Assembly: GCA_029718625.1 (NCBI GenBank)
Contig: CM056376.1
Coordinates: 87,810,333-87,874,332 of the forward strand
Direction of reading: 5' to 3'
Length of the DNA stretch: 64,000 bases
DNA from: Synaphobranchus kaupii
Lineage: Eukaryota; Chordata; Actinopteri; Anguilliformes; Synaphobranchidae
This document shows positions 1 to 14,482 of the stretch, piece by piece; position 1 is the first letter of the stretch; every line of letters begins with the position of its first letter. The notes below the pieces were generated by a model, which was not told the DNA's origin, made no database searches, and saw only the letters and a list, made by a program, of their open reading frames with translations. Made by a program: the position numbers and the translations under genes.

Positions 1-133
1 CTGTCCAGGGTGTATTCCTGCCTCTCGCCCAATGCATGCTGGGATAGGCTCCAGCCCCCCCCCCCCCCACACAACCCTGACCAGGAACAGGCGGGTTAGA
101 TAATGGGATAATGGTTGGATGGATGGATGAATG
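1..133 (+). repeat. 3' tail of a dispersed LINE/SINE-type repeat with (GGAT)n end
   Basis: The text runs through a phrase ending in 'gggataggctccagccccc', then a 14-base C run (55-68), then a region ending in tandem GGAT (about 115-133). I recognise this layout as a very common tail in fish genomes, where non-LTR elements and their SINE partners end in short GGAT/GATG repeats. The element is cut by the window edge, so its body and class cannot be seen. The C run is probably an expanded version of a shorter one. Confidence 0.55.
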
Positions 134-3100
134 TCCTGCTGCATGGATACTCAAATCTGGCCCTCAAATACAAATCCGGACCCGGTTTTCTTTTCTCCCA
201 GGTTATTAACTGAACAATTAGTGCTACTGATTGGCCAAACTGTCTTCACACATGACTCCCAGGTAAAGGGAGGGTGGAAAACCAGCAGCTCTTGGCGTTG
301 AATAATAGGGTCTTACTGTAGGTCCTGAGGTCTGTTATCAAACCATAACAGTGCAAGAACGGCTCCTCTGGCCAATCGGCATTTACCATCAACCTATGGC
401 TACTGCAAACTACTTATTCCACTTTATTAATTTATAATTTATTTATCCAGGTGAGTGCCATTGAAGTATTAACATTTTCCCTTCTAACACAATGAGTGTG
501 TAGCTCAGCTTGTCAACTGCAGAGTGACATGAAGCATCGCCTTACATGCCATTGTTTGCAATCCCAACCTGAGGGAGGACATTGCAGAAATGAGATGTGT
601 CTATACGAATGTAACTGGCCAAAAAAGATATGTTTATTTTTTACACATCACGACATGGACAAAATTATAAGTTTGAATCCTTGTCTCAACTCTTTTATCA
701 AGGGTATGTGCAATGTCTCCCAATAGTACGTGTCAGATATTGTGGGGATCAGAGACTGTGATGATACATAATTGGACAGCACCTTGTATTTTTTTCATCT
801 GATCAATTACACCTTCGGTTCAATTCTCAATGACATAGATGACAACAATGCGTGCGGCAGAAAGCAAGCAGCTGGTGCGCAAAGCTTTTAATAAAGAAAA
901 CGTGCTTTCCCCCTGTAACCTGTTGCTAGACTGACTCTCCTCGTTCTCTGTTCCTCACTCTTCCCCTTTATTTTCTTTGCCTTTTCTCTCTCCTTGGGCG
1001 CCGCTCTGTGTCGACTTCCGCCTGGCCCTGGGACTGGCGCGTCTTAGATGTGAAAGAGTTACATTGTGCGCCATTGTTACGCAGCACCAAGTCAAGGCTC
1101 TGCCTTTATCAACGGCCCCATCTCCCGTTGTCAATGGAAACGGGAGGACTGAGGGAGAGAGACAAACACCTATTAACCATCTCCCTCGCTTTTGTGGACG
1201 CCTCAGGCTACGCGGTTCTGTTTAATTGAAGACATTATGCAGGACAATGGACTTGCTTATAGAGTCATTATTGCGAACATAAAAGCTGGAGATCTTATCT
1301 GGAAATGCAGGACAAAAGCAGAGAGAGGGTCGGGGGGTGGGGTGGGCTGCATGCGTTCTGAGGGGTGTGGGCTGCGTTTATGACTTAAACGGAAAAGGTT
1401 TCAGATTATGGTTTGGTGGTGAGGAGGATCAGCGGTGTGGAGCAGTGTTCAGGGCGGTAGCAGCAACGTAAAGTGCCTCTTTTGGAAAAGCTTTAAACTG
1501 TAGCGATGAAAACCATCTTTCTCCGGAAAAGTTTCATTACAATATAAGTCGGAATGAAGTGCTCAAGTAAAGAACTACTCACCCTTTAGTTCTCACACTC
1601 TGCTCAGCATACACCCGGATTAAAAAACCACTACTTTTTTTGATGCCAACATTTTTTTTTTTTTGCTCCAGTAAATATCAACACTGCGGTTAACCGCAGT
1701 TATTTGATGCATATTTATGCTCTGCTCGACGGGTAAAGTTCTATCTAACATAATAAGCTACATAACATCTCGGCGTTCTTTGGATTTAATGGTTTTTCGA
1801 ATGGTGTTATCAAATCTGGATGTGTGAACCTCCCCGCCAAGGCAAAACTTCCGCCAGAATAAAGACAGCAGCAGCCTTTCAAAGGAAGCTGAAACTAACT
1901 CTCAGCTTCTGTTACCTGGACCATCAACCTCACTCCGGCTCTCTACTGAAGTGGTTTTCAAGCATCCACCTGTCAGTGGCCCGCTACCTCAAACACAGGT
2001 CAAAATCATGAAAAAAAACGTCAATATTCCTCTCAGACTTTCAAAAGGTGTTGACAGTTGGCAAATTTTTGTGTTAGTTTCGGCCAGCCATGAAGAAATA
2101 AGTAAAACTATCATGCATGTTAAAATGTACTGCTCCGCTTTACTGAGGATAATGTTGCCTTGCGTCTTGATTCAGGGACGGTTGGTTTATACCCTCTAAA
2201 CGATTTTCGTTTCTCAGGCAGCGTGAACAACTACGGGGATGATCACACAGAGGATGATTCCAGGGGTTATCTCGCGCTCCGATAAGATGTAGATGTGCTG
2301 ACGGGAGGCAGAAAGAACTGGAGCATTTTAAAGGCGCGGCAGCGCAGCAGCGCTGTCCTTCCTCTAATCGACTCGATAGAGGACGTGTCCAGGTTTATAA
2401 AAACGCCCATTGATCTGTGATCTCTGGGTGTTTTGTGCTGCAGTTATTGCTTTCCTTTGCAAGCAATCCCGTACACCCAGTCACAGAGAGAGGCCGTTAT
2501 TGCATACAGTACGTCACCGCTTCTCACGCAAAAGACTGACTGGTTTGGAACGAAGCAGAGATGGATTCTACCGCAGCCGTATAAAAAAAAAAAGAAATTG
2601 TACATGAAGGGCCATTATAGGACGTTGCGCATAACGCGGCGCGGATATCACGTCAAGCGCTCTGATTCATGCCAAACGGATTGATCTCTACCCACTTGCG
2701 AATGAGTGTAACGACACGGTAAAGATTTCCAATGGAAAGCACCTTGAGCCAGGAAAGGGTCATCCCTGACATATCCATTGGGTTATATTCTGACCATCGG
2801 GGAGATGCGGTGCTCTCGTGTTGCCATTTCATGCACGGCTCTATAAAATCTCTCTGAAACGTTTAGGTGGCCATGTCATTTTCTCTCGTTGAACCCAGAA
2901 CCTCCCACCCCCCTCCGCTCCCTTCCACTCCCGGGAAGGAATTGACATGTGATTGACTTTCAGTCTCCTTGTTACGTAGGATATGCGATCAAAAACATAT
3001 GGCAGAGATGGGCAGAAAGTCTGGAAATTAATACGCAGCAGCCTTCATAAAACTGTTATGGTTGCACTTTACAAGGCGTGCCGAGTTCCACTTATGAGTT

Positions 3101-6100
3101 ATATGTTCTTTCAGTGTTAGATGTGTTGAGTAGTAATACAAAATGCATCAGTATGTCAATCATAAATGATCGTAAAGATTTTTTTGTATGTTATATAGAC
3201 TATAGACTACCATGCTTTTGTACCAAATTTGATGTGTCAGCAATAGATTGTATTCTTTATCAGGTTAACCTGAAATGGAAGACAGGGTAGAGAATAAATG
3301 TGATTCATAGTGTCAAACACCCGGGTCCATTTTTTTCTTTTTGGGAAAGCGAACAGCGATGCCATTTTTGGTGACGATGGGAGGTAAAAGCATTGTAAAA
3401 AATGTAAGTGGTGTGAAGCGGAGTTAATGTGTTGAACGACACCTGCTTTTTAGGGCTATAAAGTAGTCCATTTTGGGGAGATAATCGCTTGCGGGACTGA
3501 AAGGGTTTCTGGGGGTGACGTCCAGAAACTTCTCACATTACAACATTCGCCTAACAACCATCCAGCCTTTCTGATAATAACGATAATGACTAACTTTATT
3601 TATAGAACGCCTTTCACATTGCAGACGCTCTGAAGTGCTTTGCTGGATGTGGTGAAACACATGATTTGTGACTGCGTGAGGAAATGACCTCAGTTTAGAG
3701 GGGATATGGGTGCCGTCGACAAATGGATGGGAACATACTTTCTAAAAAAGTGGTTGAAAAGACCCTCTAATGGAATGAACCCAAACCTGCTTTATTGTAT
3801 ATCAGATTGACAAAACCCAGAGAAGAGGGCCCGGTTAGCATGATTTTACTGACCCAAAAGTCTTGGGTTCGCTGGCACCTCCATGTAGTCACCCAAAGAT
3901 AAGACCTTCATTGATAAGATACATAAGACCTGCATTGTGCTGACTAGAAAAAAAAAGATTGAGGAAGTCATTTGATTGGTTGAAGCAATAAGACGAGAGT
4001 TTAGTGCTGACAGAATATTCTTTTCTTGAATATATGTACATGGAGGGGTTTTTGACAACAAAAAATGGGTAGTGTTGTGGTTCTGAGAATTGAAGATGAA
4101 TGGGAACACTTGATGGACCTGTTGCTGCAATTTGGCCTATGTTAATTTTGAACTGAGGCATTATTATCTTAAAAGTCCTCAAAATGTGCGCTTGCTTGTC
4201 CGAGTGCGTGTGCGTCTGAACAAGCACCTTCAATAGCCTGCCGGTGTGAAGTCTGATTCTGATTTCCCTTCATCTGCTCGATGATTAATGGCGCCATTAC
4301 TAGTTATTTATGTCCAGCTTTGTAAAAGCATTAGCATTTATACAGACACAACGGTCTCTGTGGAAATGAATGTATGACAGGCATTTCAGTTATTCTCCTT
4401 GTCATATTCATACATTTCTGCCTTCAATAAATTTCAACATAAGCACCTATATTTTACAGCCACCTTATTAAAATACCAGCTTGAAACATAATAGTGAAAT
4501 ATTAAGATGCACGACTGCATTGATCCAGTTCCTGTTTTCCAGTTTGTTCTACAGTGTCAAACTCCGTGAATCATTACATTTTAAATGTCTGCTTATTTTC
4601 AGCTGAATTATTTAGCAGACAGCGGGCAGAGGGTTGAGAAAACGTTTGATTGTCTGAAAGTCAGAGGACGCTGCAGTATTGAATAAGTAGGGATCGTCAG
4701 ACTGCAGATAGAGTCGGGGCTGGCAATAGAAGAGCCGGGACTGGGCGGTAGTCATTTAGAGAACGGTGCTTTTTGAATTAGCCAGAGTGCTTTTTGCTAA
4801 CTTCCCAACCTCAGAGTTCAAACCCTAATTTCTCTTATCCTGCACAGTGTTTATTTCAGTTTTGAATGGGAATTGAATTGAAATTGGAGTCATCAATTAA
4901 AGGCCGGCACAAATTAAGACCTTGGTCTGCCTGTTCATCACAAGCAAATAGCACCCTACAACCCTCTAAAAAGTAACAAAAAACACTAATTAATATGACA
5001 CTATGGACACCAGGCCAGCAATTCACTATTAGTCGCTAGGTCAAAGTAATTAGGCAGACACAAAGCAGTCTAGGCTGCTGGAATATTTAAATTCCTCTTT
5101 ATTGCGCATCCAAACTTCACAGGGGGAATTTGGTTGCATTATGGTGTTATGCAAATCTGTGCGTCCAATTAGCCTGGGGAAGAGAGAAAGAGCAATTTGG
5201 TAGTTTGCGGTGCTTGCCAGGGAACACACAGTGACCTGTCACATATACAAATGGACTGGAAACACGTGCACGGGCTGGCTCTGCGACATCGCCAAGCGTT
5301 TTTTAAGATCTTATTTACCAAACAAACCAGGGAAAAACATGAATCAGTTAATGGATGTTATTAATGGACTTCTCTGTGGAGATGCCCAGGGCAGAGTAGA
5401 GTGTAACCCTCAGTGAATTTAAATAACAATGAGAAAGGGATCATTCCAGTTGCCTGGAGGAAGTATGTAATTGGGTTTGTGTAATTAAGGCAGCTGCTGT
5501 CCCACCTAGCATTCTCGCAATGTTGCTGTAATGCTGTAACAATGTTGCTGCCGTGAGCAAACGGGGGACATTTTTAATGGAGTTTATGCAATAAAGGCAA
5601 TCGCTCGGTCTCATACAAATAATCCATCGTCACTGAATGGGCTTTAGAGCACTAATACCTGTTAGTGGGGATTACACACATACACAAACTGGTGAGTGAT
5701 CTCACGCACTCTAATCTCATCACGGTGCCTCTGTGTGGCGGAGTTCTTTAATGTGGTTATCTATTAATCATTGCCGTCTGTCCATGTTCATTTTCATAAT
5801 GTCTTAAAGAACCTCGCCGGCCCCATCTGTTAATGTACATAGTTTGGCCAGAGGAGAAAGGCTCTACGGGGTCCGGGGGAATCAGGGCGAGCTGTGATAC
5901 TGTATGGATGGTTGTGATCAGAATGATGAGGAGACGGGTTTGCGCGTGACAGCTGTTGTTGAACGGCACAATGTTATTACGAAACATTAAAGCCTTTTCA
6001 AGACACTGCGCAGAATGGTGATTTTGAGCCTTTGTCCAACGGACTGTTGTGATCTGTGGTGTTGCCCAGGGGGAATGGTTTGCTTTTCCGTGCACATACA

Positions 6101-6274
6101 GCACCATCAGGCTGGGTGAATGAATGAGTTTTGTTGATCGGTGATATTGCTTATGTCTCTTTCAGGGGTGCCGCTGAAATTATGTGGTCCTTGATCTACA
6201 TTGCCATCCAGCTGATGCAGAAAATCATATTCAGAGAAAGACAAAGCAAGAGAGAAAAATTGCTTAAAATTACA
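134..6274. other. Intergenic single-copy DNA, no gene seen
   Basis: No open frame here has protein-like composition or a recognisable motif. GC- and CpG-richer patches lie at about 960-1400 and 2220-2700; the second contains a TATA-like TTTATAAAA near 2392, but no coding exon follows it. About 3585-3655 resembles a dispersed repeat ('ctttatttatagaacgcc') also seen near 37395. The block 4880-5720 is listed separately as a possible conserved noncoding element. Confidence 0.5.
4880..5720. promoter_or_regulatory. Candidate conserved noncoding block
   Basis: This is AT-balanced, non-repetitive sequence rich in TAAT/ATTA cores and longer homeodomain- or POU-like words (for example ATGCAAAT near 5150). 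It has no tandem repeats and no coding frame with recognisable motifs. The texture is typical of developmental enhancers conserved across fishes. This is inference from composition only. It could equally be ordinary unique DNA. Confidence 0.25.
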
Positions 6275-6685
6275 CATTAAAAAACGGCAGCAATGTTGCA
6301 GTGAAAAAACATTTAATGAAGGAAACACTGTATGAATCCTGTTATTTAGCTGTAGAAATCCAGTTATTTAACTGTACAAATCCTGTCATTGTATGAGATG
6401 ACTGTTAAATAATGAGTTATTGCTGTTCTACGTGACTGGCAGTGTTAAAAAAAACAGTGAAATCATGTAACAGATTTTTGAATAGTGTACTGTAAAAAAA
6501 GATATTTTTATGGAAAAGTCTTTGTAAAATTTTTTCCAAACACTGTCAAAGTCATGTAGAATAACACCAACAACTCATTATTTAATGGCCGTCCCTTAAA
6601 ATAACAGGAATTATACATTTTTTTCCCATTCATTAAATGGTTTTTCACTGGCAACATTGCTGCCAGTCTTTTCACCGTTTTCTTA
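6275..6685. mobile_element. Fold-back MITE
   Basis: The left part (from about 6285) reads 'cggcagcaatgttgcagtg'. The right part (to about 6682) reads as its reverse complement, 'cactggcaacattgctgcc', with the inverted match continuing inward through 'cctgttatt' and 'ttaaataatgagtt'. Two arms of roughly 150-200 bp therefore pair around a short AT-rich middle. No coding frame is present. The target duplication is not clear, so the superfamily is not assigned. Confidence 0.6.
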
Positions 6686-8647
6686 CGTGATATTTATTTT
6701 ACAGTGATATAGACAAAACTAATTTTGTGATTGTTTGACCCCCTTAATTACACATGATGGTGTTTTCACAAATCCTGATTTCAGAGGATCTGCTTCACCT
6801 CTCTCATTTCTGCCATCCAAATATTTTCTATTGGCTAAACCGTCATTAGACTTGCTTCATTTAATCCCCAATGTTCTCCACCCTGGGATGACTAGCCATT
6901 TTGAACTCCACATCACAGTTCAGATGTCATCTGCCATCTTAACCCTGAAGTGTTGTAAAGGGATTCCCTCCACCCATATCAGTGACTGAAACCGAAAAAA
7001 TCAACAGTGCATGTTACTACATCAATGTACATATGAACAAATGACATGGTTGCATTACAAAATCACTAGTATGTTCAAAGAAAGACAGTCTCTCTTTCTC
7101 TCTCTCTCATGTACTAATGTACACACAAAGGCACAGCACATAGACTGATGAAATAATCATTCCCAACTCTTCCCAAGTGTCAAAACTTCAGTACATACAT
7201 ACATACATGAATGTTGGTGTACACCACCACATAATAAATACACAAACTATGTGTATACATGTATGTGCACAAAGGATGGTGTTTATTAAGGTTATGGTTT
7301 TTTTTTTACTAAGAAATAAATCTAAGTAACATTTGCATACATATTTATTTTGCAAAACTGAAACATTAATGTGAAAGGACTATAAGGACTACATACAATC
7401 AAACCGCAGCACTGAGTATCAGGCCACTATCTTTTAGATGTTCTCTTTCAATGCAATGCAGTGCAACAGTGGTAAAAAAAAAAAAACCCTAAAATAATCT
7501 CATTGTCTAAATTAAAATGAACTAAACCCTATCGCTTATTTTAAATCCAAACATACTAACTCAACATACTAATCCCCTGAAACATAGAAAACATCCCACA
7601 ATGGCCCTCAGGGAGCACAACAATTGTGCGCAAACTTTTCTTGTTACCTTTTTTGCAGAACCGTTTTGATCACAAGGCTGTGAAGTGCTTGTTAGTTTGT
7701 CATCTTTGTCAGGAGCCTTCACAGTGTGGCAAAGGACTTATGGAATAGAGCTATTCTCAGAGGTGAACAACTGATAAAATGAACACCATGCTATCCTTGG
7801 GCTGCGACACTGGAGTTCTTTGACCTCCAGAGACCCCCGGACGCCGAATCTAATAGTACCCCTCTGCCACCCAGGCTCCATGAGATAAAGTTCTATATTG
7901 GATCAGAATGTAACAGACTGTTTTTGAAAGTCTTAAGTCTAAATGAGTCTTAAGTCTAAATGATGTGTGCACATGTATATGTGCAACGATCATGTTCACT
8001 TACACTTAAGCTACCTGGTTATATTATGTTACAATGTTGTTTTAAATATATGCATAACTATGCAGCAGGTAATTTATTTGGTAATTACAGGGGCACGTGT
8101 ACAGTTTTTATTTATTTTAGCTCTAATAAAGCTCTAATCTGTTTGAATGTGAAGCTGAACATTACTAGCCTATTTTGACTGGATAAAATTAAATATAAAA
8201 CTTTCTGTAGCTTATTGAAGGGAGCAGATTTTCCCTTTTTCGTATTTATTTTTTTCACTTGAGACAACAACGTAATAGCATTTTACAGGGAAGCATTGAA
8301 GGGCCTATGTGTATAACAAATACAAGAGTAAAGACGTTTGAAAATATTAAGCCAAAATAAATCTTTTCCACATTTATGTTGTAAGTAATTTGTGCTCATC
8401 TCCTTCAGTGAATGCAGAACATGGAAACCGTGTAGTTTTCAGTAATGACTCAGGGCATGTATTAAAGCAGTGTTTTTTTTTTTTTTTTAGATGTCTACAT
8501 CTGCACCAAGCATTTCGTTACAGTAAACTAAACGGAAGTAATGATCAAACCCTACTGGTAGAGAGACATGTTGTATGGCAATGAATTGAAAAAATATCAG
8601 TATTGATATCAGCTGACAAGACCATGTTAAATATCGGTTATATAGAA
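6686..8647. other. Intergenic AT-rich DNA, no gene seen
   Basis: The stretch is AT-rich with short simple runs: CT near 7090, CATA near 7195, and A and T runs near 7305, 7475 and 8475. I see no coding motif and no transposon ends. Confidence 0.5.
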
Positions 8648-9882
<1,235 letters not shown>

Positions 9883-11282
9883 CAAACCCCAATTCCAAAA
9901 ACGTTGTGACAGTGTATAAAATGTAAATAAAAACAGAAAGCAAACCCTTCCTGACCTATATTCAATTGAAAACAGTACAAATACAAGATATTTAATGTTT
10001 TAATTAATCAACTTTATTGTTTTTTGTGAACATACGCTCATTCTAAATTTGATGCCTGCAACACAACCCAGAAAAGTTGGGACAGGGACATGTTTACCAC
10101 TGTGTTACATCACCTTTCCTTTTAACAACACTCAGTAATCTTTTGGGAACTGATGACACTAATTGTTGTAGTTTAGAAAGCGGATTTTTTTCCCATTCTT
10201 GCTTGATATAAAACTTCAGCTGCTCAACAGTCCGGGGTCTCCATTGTATTTTGCGCTTCATAATGCACCACACATTTTAAATGGGAGACAGGTCTGGCCT
10301 GCAGACACTTTCTGACTATGAAGCCATGCTGTTGTAACACGTGCAGAATGTGGCTTGGCATTGTCTTGCTGAAACAAGCAAGGACGTCCCTGAAAAAGAT
10401 GGCAGCATGTTGCTCCAAAATGCATATGTATTCTTCAGCGTTAATGGAGCCTTCACAGATGTGCCCAGGCCATGGGCACTAACACACCCCCATGACAGAC
10501 GCTGGCTTTTCAACCTTGCGTTGGTAACAATCGGGATGGTCCTTTTCCTCTTTGGCCCGGAGAACACAACGTCCATTATTTCCAAAAACAATTTGAAAGG
10601 TGGACTTGTCAGACCACAGCACACATTTCCACTTTGCGTCAGTCCATCTCGGATGAGATCGAGCCCAGAGAAGTTGCCAGCGTTTCTGGATGTTGTTGAT
10701 ATATGGCTTACGCTTAGCATAGTTGAGTCTTAACTTGCATTTTTAGATGCAGCGACAAACTGTGTTTACTGGCAATGGTTTTCCGAAGTATTCCTGAACC
10801 CTTGTGTCATTACAGAAGCATGTCAGTTTTTAATGCAGTGCCATCTGAGGGATCGAAGGTCATGGGCGTTCAATATTGGTTTTCAGTCTTGCCCTTTATG
10901 CACAGAGATTTCTCCAGATTCTCTGAATCTTTTAAGAATATTATAGACTGTAGATGGTGAAATCCCTAAATTCCTTGAAATTGTGCATTGAGAAATGTTG
11001 GACTATTCGCTCAGGCAGTTTTTTACAGTGTTTTTAAGTGGTGAACCACGACCCATCCTTGCATGTAAACGCCCGAGAATTTGTGGATGCTCCTTTTATA
11101 CCCAGTCATGACAGCATCACCTGTTACCTATTCACCTGTTTACCTGTGGAAGGTGTTTTTTGAACTTTCCACAACTGTAACGGTAAAATAAAATTTATTC
11201 TCTCTCTCTTCTCTCTTCTTCCCAGTCTCATGTTGCCCCTGTCCCAACTTTTTTGGAACGTGTTTTTTGGAATTGGGGTTTG
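9883..11282 (-). mobile_element. Tc1-like DNA transposon, full length, inactive
   Basis: The element has matching ends: it begins CAAACCCCAATTCCAAAAA and finishes with the reverse complement, and both sides are flanked by TA (9881-9882 and 11283-11284). TA duplication is the Tc1/mariner signature. The 1.4 kb length and the decayed transposase on the minus strand fit a once autonomous Tc1-type element. A second, internal copy of the end motif (gtcccaactttttt near 11240 and its inverted counterpart near 10070) suggests the IR/DR-style layout seen in many fish Tc1 elements. Confidence 0.9.
10094..11056 (-). pseudogene. Tc1-like transposase, degraded
   Basis: Read on the minus strand from an ATG at 11056, the frame starts MGRGSPL and continues with a helix-turn-helix region (ISPSTVYNILKRFRESG in a broken frame). 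The DDE core follows. The first Asp is kept in WSDKSTFQ (codon 10608-10610) and the second in FQQDNAKPHSARVTTAWL (codon 10363-10365). The third acidic residue is lost: in the PIENVW-type motif the Glu codon is TAA (10277-10279). The spacing between the second Asp and this site is also shorter than the usual 34 residues, implying a small deletion. The C-terminal part, TVEQLKFYIKQEWEKNPLSK, is clear and ends at a TAA at 10094. Other stops and shifts are scattered through the frame. The protein would have cut and pasted its own element. It is non-functional here. Confidence 0.9.
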
Positions 11283-13574
11283 TATTTAGTCTCCAAATTC
11301 TCCACTATATTGACTCAAGGTGTAGAGATTGTACAGTTAATCAATGAAAAGTGTGTATGATGTTGGCCCATACAGGTAAGTAGACGGACATTAAAATGTT
11401 CGTGTCTAAGTCCCGGGCATACAGCGAATACAGTGTCCTCACTTTCAATGAAAAATTATTCCTGGGAAATTAGTCTCTCATTCAGCGGAAATAATCTCTG
11501 CAGCTCTTAAATGCGCAATTCCCTACACTTTCAGAATCTGGGAGAGACTGTAAAAACCCAGACAGTCGCTTTTGTGGCACGATTCTAATGAACCTACCTT
11601 CCATTACACAGCAAAATGGCTTGCAGGTATCAGAAACGATGGAAGATGAGAAAGAGGCAGGCTCACTTCTTGTAGGTGAATGAATGTGTTAGTCAGAGAA
11701 GGTGGCAAGCAGAGGTCTTCAGAGAACAGATCTCAAGGAAGATTATTATTATAGCTGGCAGAGAGCTGCATAAAGAAACGACACATTTTGTCACGTTTAC
11801 TTGTGAAATCCAATCTGAACGTTCTATTCAAACAAAAACCCTGGATATACCCATTATAATGAGTAGAGTTAGAAATCCTCTACTACAGTGTGTGGATCTT
11901 CATTTTGGTATGTGGTGGTGTTATGCAGTACAGCATTTACAAGCATTGACTATAACAGTGCTTAAAATGTAAGGCCCTATCACAGTGACCAAAGAATCGT
12001 AGTGATGATGTAGAGTTGTTGTTAAATTTCCTTTTGGTTATCAAACTGCTTATTTTGCTGCTGTGTTTGCCTCAGTTGTCATCCTCATAACTATGAGCCT
12101 GTCAAACCTCTCTCTCTCTCCAATGCGGGATAACCCCAGTAAGCATGTGATTGCTAATACACTTCAGAATTGTGGAATTGTGATCTCATGTAGGGGTGCT
12201 TCCAATTGTAAGCAGTGATTCAAAGTCAGAATATTTTGTTTAATGTTTTTGTACACACTAGCCATATTTTTCAGATTCACAACTACCCAGCTACCATAAT
12301 GTGTTTCCTCGGTACTAATCATTAAGATTACTTAGCTGGCTATAAACTAATAATGTCAGCTAACCAATTAATCTAATGAGACTTACTACTAAACCTTGTC
12401 CACAGCCATGCTAAATGCTGGCAAATCACTGGACCCCAGAACATTACTGTCCATTTATCATTGGGCAATGGGCACAAATGTCTCTGGAAATCTAAAAAAG
12501 GGGAGGATGTGCATACCTGATGCTATTTCAGCCAATATAACAACAACAAAAATAATTCTGACTGCCATTGTCCCCCTCACTCCCTTTGGTTGTTAGCTTA
12601 TGCTTGCCAGCTAACAATAACACCAAATAGATAAGGAATAAGATACAATTTAACAAAATGTAAAAAGCCAAGTTATGGTTATAGGTGAATGATGCCATGT
12701 TGCATTTAAACTGTCACATTTCACAGTAACTAAACAATTCCCAAGCAGTGCTGATACTGATGTTTTCTTACATTTGTTTAGGCAACTTCACTCTCATAAC
12801 TTATGGAGTGCTTGCAGTAATTTAAAGAAATTTCTCAAATTATACACAATTAGTTCAAATTCTCAAAAAATGATCAGCAAATATTCTCCTCTTAGAGCAC
12901 ATACATTATGTTTATATTATATGAAAAGAGGAAGTGCATTTTCAATACCGTCCATGGACTGAATATTCACATTGAATCAGTGCTGTAAATAGTAAATAAT
13001 AATAGATCAAATAGTTCCATAGTTCCACTTTAATAGTGTATTTTTGTATGAATTCAGGCATAAAATATTTATTTTATAAGAGAGGTCAGGTTTATGAAAT
13101 GCCATGGTGTCATAAAAACGACAATTTTCCTTAGATAGATGCAGCAAGCAAAGTTTGTGAACACCCTTCATGAAATAATGATGTACAAACTGTTAATAAT
13201 TAATTTCATTTTTAAGCAGACATTAAAATAAAGTGTCACCACATATTGTGAACTTATGCAACAATACACTCAAAAACATCTTCTGAAATATTCATATTAG
13301 CAAAGCAAAAGGTAATTATCATACACTGATCCTAGTTGAGGAAAAGTGCAGTGAAGTGAGGAAAATCAATACCTAAGTACAGTTTTGGAGGAAGGCTGGG
13401 CACAAAGTCTCAGGGGTGGGTCCATGAAATGAAAAACAGTCCCAGCCAACCAAATCCTTTACCAGAAATCTGGTGGGACCAATCAGATTACAGGAAGCCT
13501 ATGTCAGAAAAATTACCAGTTTTCTAGGCGCTCAGAGACTGAACATCGAGACTACTGCCATACATTTACACATA
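11283..13574. other. Intergenic DNA, no gene seen
   Basis: Unique sequence lies between two Tc1-like elements. Around 11440-11700 the sequence looks non-repetitive and enhancer-like, but nothing specific can be named. The open frames are short and lack motifs. Confidence 0.5.
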
Positions 13575-14482
13575 CAGATCCTTTCCAAAAAATTAGAATA
13601 TCATGGAAAAGTTTTTTTTTTCCATAATTCCATTCAAAAAGTGAAACTTTCATAGATTATAGATTCATTACACACAAAGTGAAATATTTCTAGCCTTTAT
13701 TTGTTTCATTTTTCATAATTTTGGCTTACAGCTCCAGAAAACCCCCAAAACAGTATTTCAAGAAATTAGAATAGTGTGTCGAAAATCAGCATTTATTTCA
13801 GAGAATGAGTGGAGTGGCTTGACTCGAGGAATCCGACAGTTGTAGCCCATGTCCCGGATATGTCTGTACGTGGTGGTTTTTGAAGCACTGACTCCAGCCT
13901 CAGTCCACTCCCTCTGCATCTCTGCCAAATTTTGCAATCGTCTTTGCTTGACAATCCGCTGAAGCCTACGGTCATCTCTTTTGCTTGTGCACCTTCTCCT
14001 GCCACATTTTTCCCTTCCACTAAACTTTCTATTGATATGCTTGGACACTGCACTCTGTGAACAGCCAGCCTCCTTAGCGATGACCTTTTGTGGCTTACCC
14101 ATCTTCTGGAGGGTGTCAATGATGGTCTTCTGGCCAATTGTCAAGTCTGCAGTCTTCCCCATACTGAACCAAACTGAGATAAACTTTGCAGGTGTTTTGA
14201 ATAAATTAGATGATAGTGTGACACTCAGTCTAAAACATAAATTCTCTGAAATAACTGAAGTAAATGCTGATTTTCGACACACTATTCTAATTTCTTGAAA
14301 TACTGTTTTGTGGGTTTTCTGGAGCTGTAAGCCAAAATTATGAAAAATGAAACAAATAAAGGCTAGAAATATTTCACTTTGTGTGTAATGAATCTATAAT
14401 CTATGAAAGTTTCACTTTTTGAATGGAATTATGGAAAAAAAAAAACATTTCCATGATATTCTAATTTTTTGGAAAGGATCTG
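13575..14482 (-). mobile_element. Tc1-like transposon, internally deleted
   Basis: Long inverted arms (13575-13806 and 14245-14482, about 230 bp each) begin CAGATCCTTTCC and pair almost throughout. The element is flanked by TA on both sides (13573-13574 and 14483-14484). At 908 bp it is much shorter than an autonomous Tc1 of about 1.6 kb, because the catalytic half of the transposase is missing. The well-matched arms suggest it is younger than the element at 9883, and it could move only with transposase supplied from elsewhere. Confidence 0.93.
13758..14162 (-). pseudogene. Tc1-like transposase, N-terminal DNA-binding half only
   Basis: From an ATG at 14162 the frame reads MGKTADLTIGQKTIIDTLQK. 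It continues through a paired-type helix-turn-helix (KVIAKEAGCSQSAVSKHINR) and a second one (VSASKTTTYRHIRDMGY), then RIPRVKPL. In intact relatives the DDE catalytic domain follows this point. Here the frame passes directly into the left inverted arm and stops at 13758. The whole catalytic core is absent, so the product could at most bind the ends. An upstream in-frame extension to 14282 has only a GTG start and lies inside the right arm, so I prefer the ATG at 14162. Confidence 0.88.

Noticed and set aside
3846..4233. Overlapping minus-strand frames of 94 and 114 codons
   Set aside because: They overlap in different frames, have no recognisable domain and sit in AT-rich unique sequence.
10341..10733. 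130-codon plus-strand frame
   Set aside because: It is the antisense shadow of the Tc1-like transposase, whose real motifs (WSDKSTFQ, QQDNAKPHSA) read on the minus strand.
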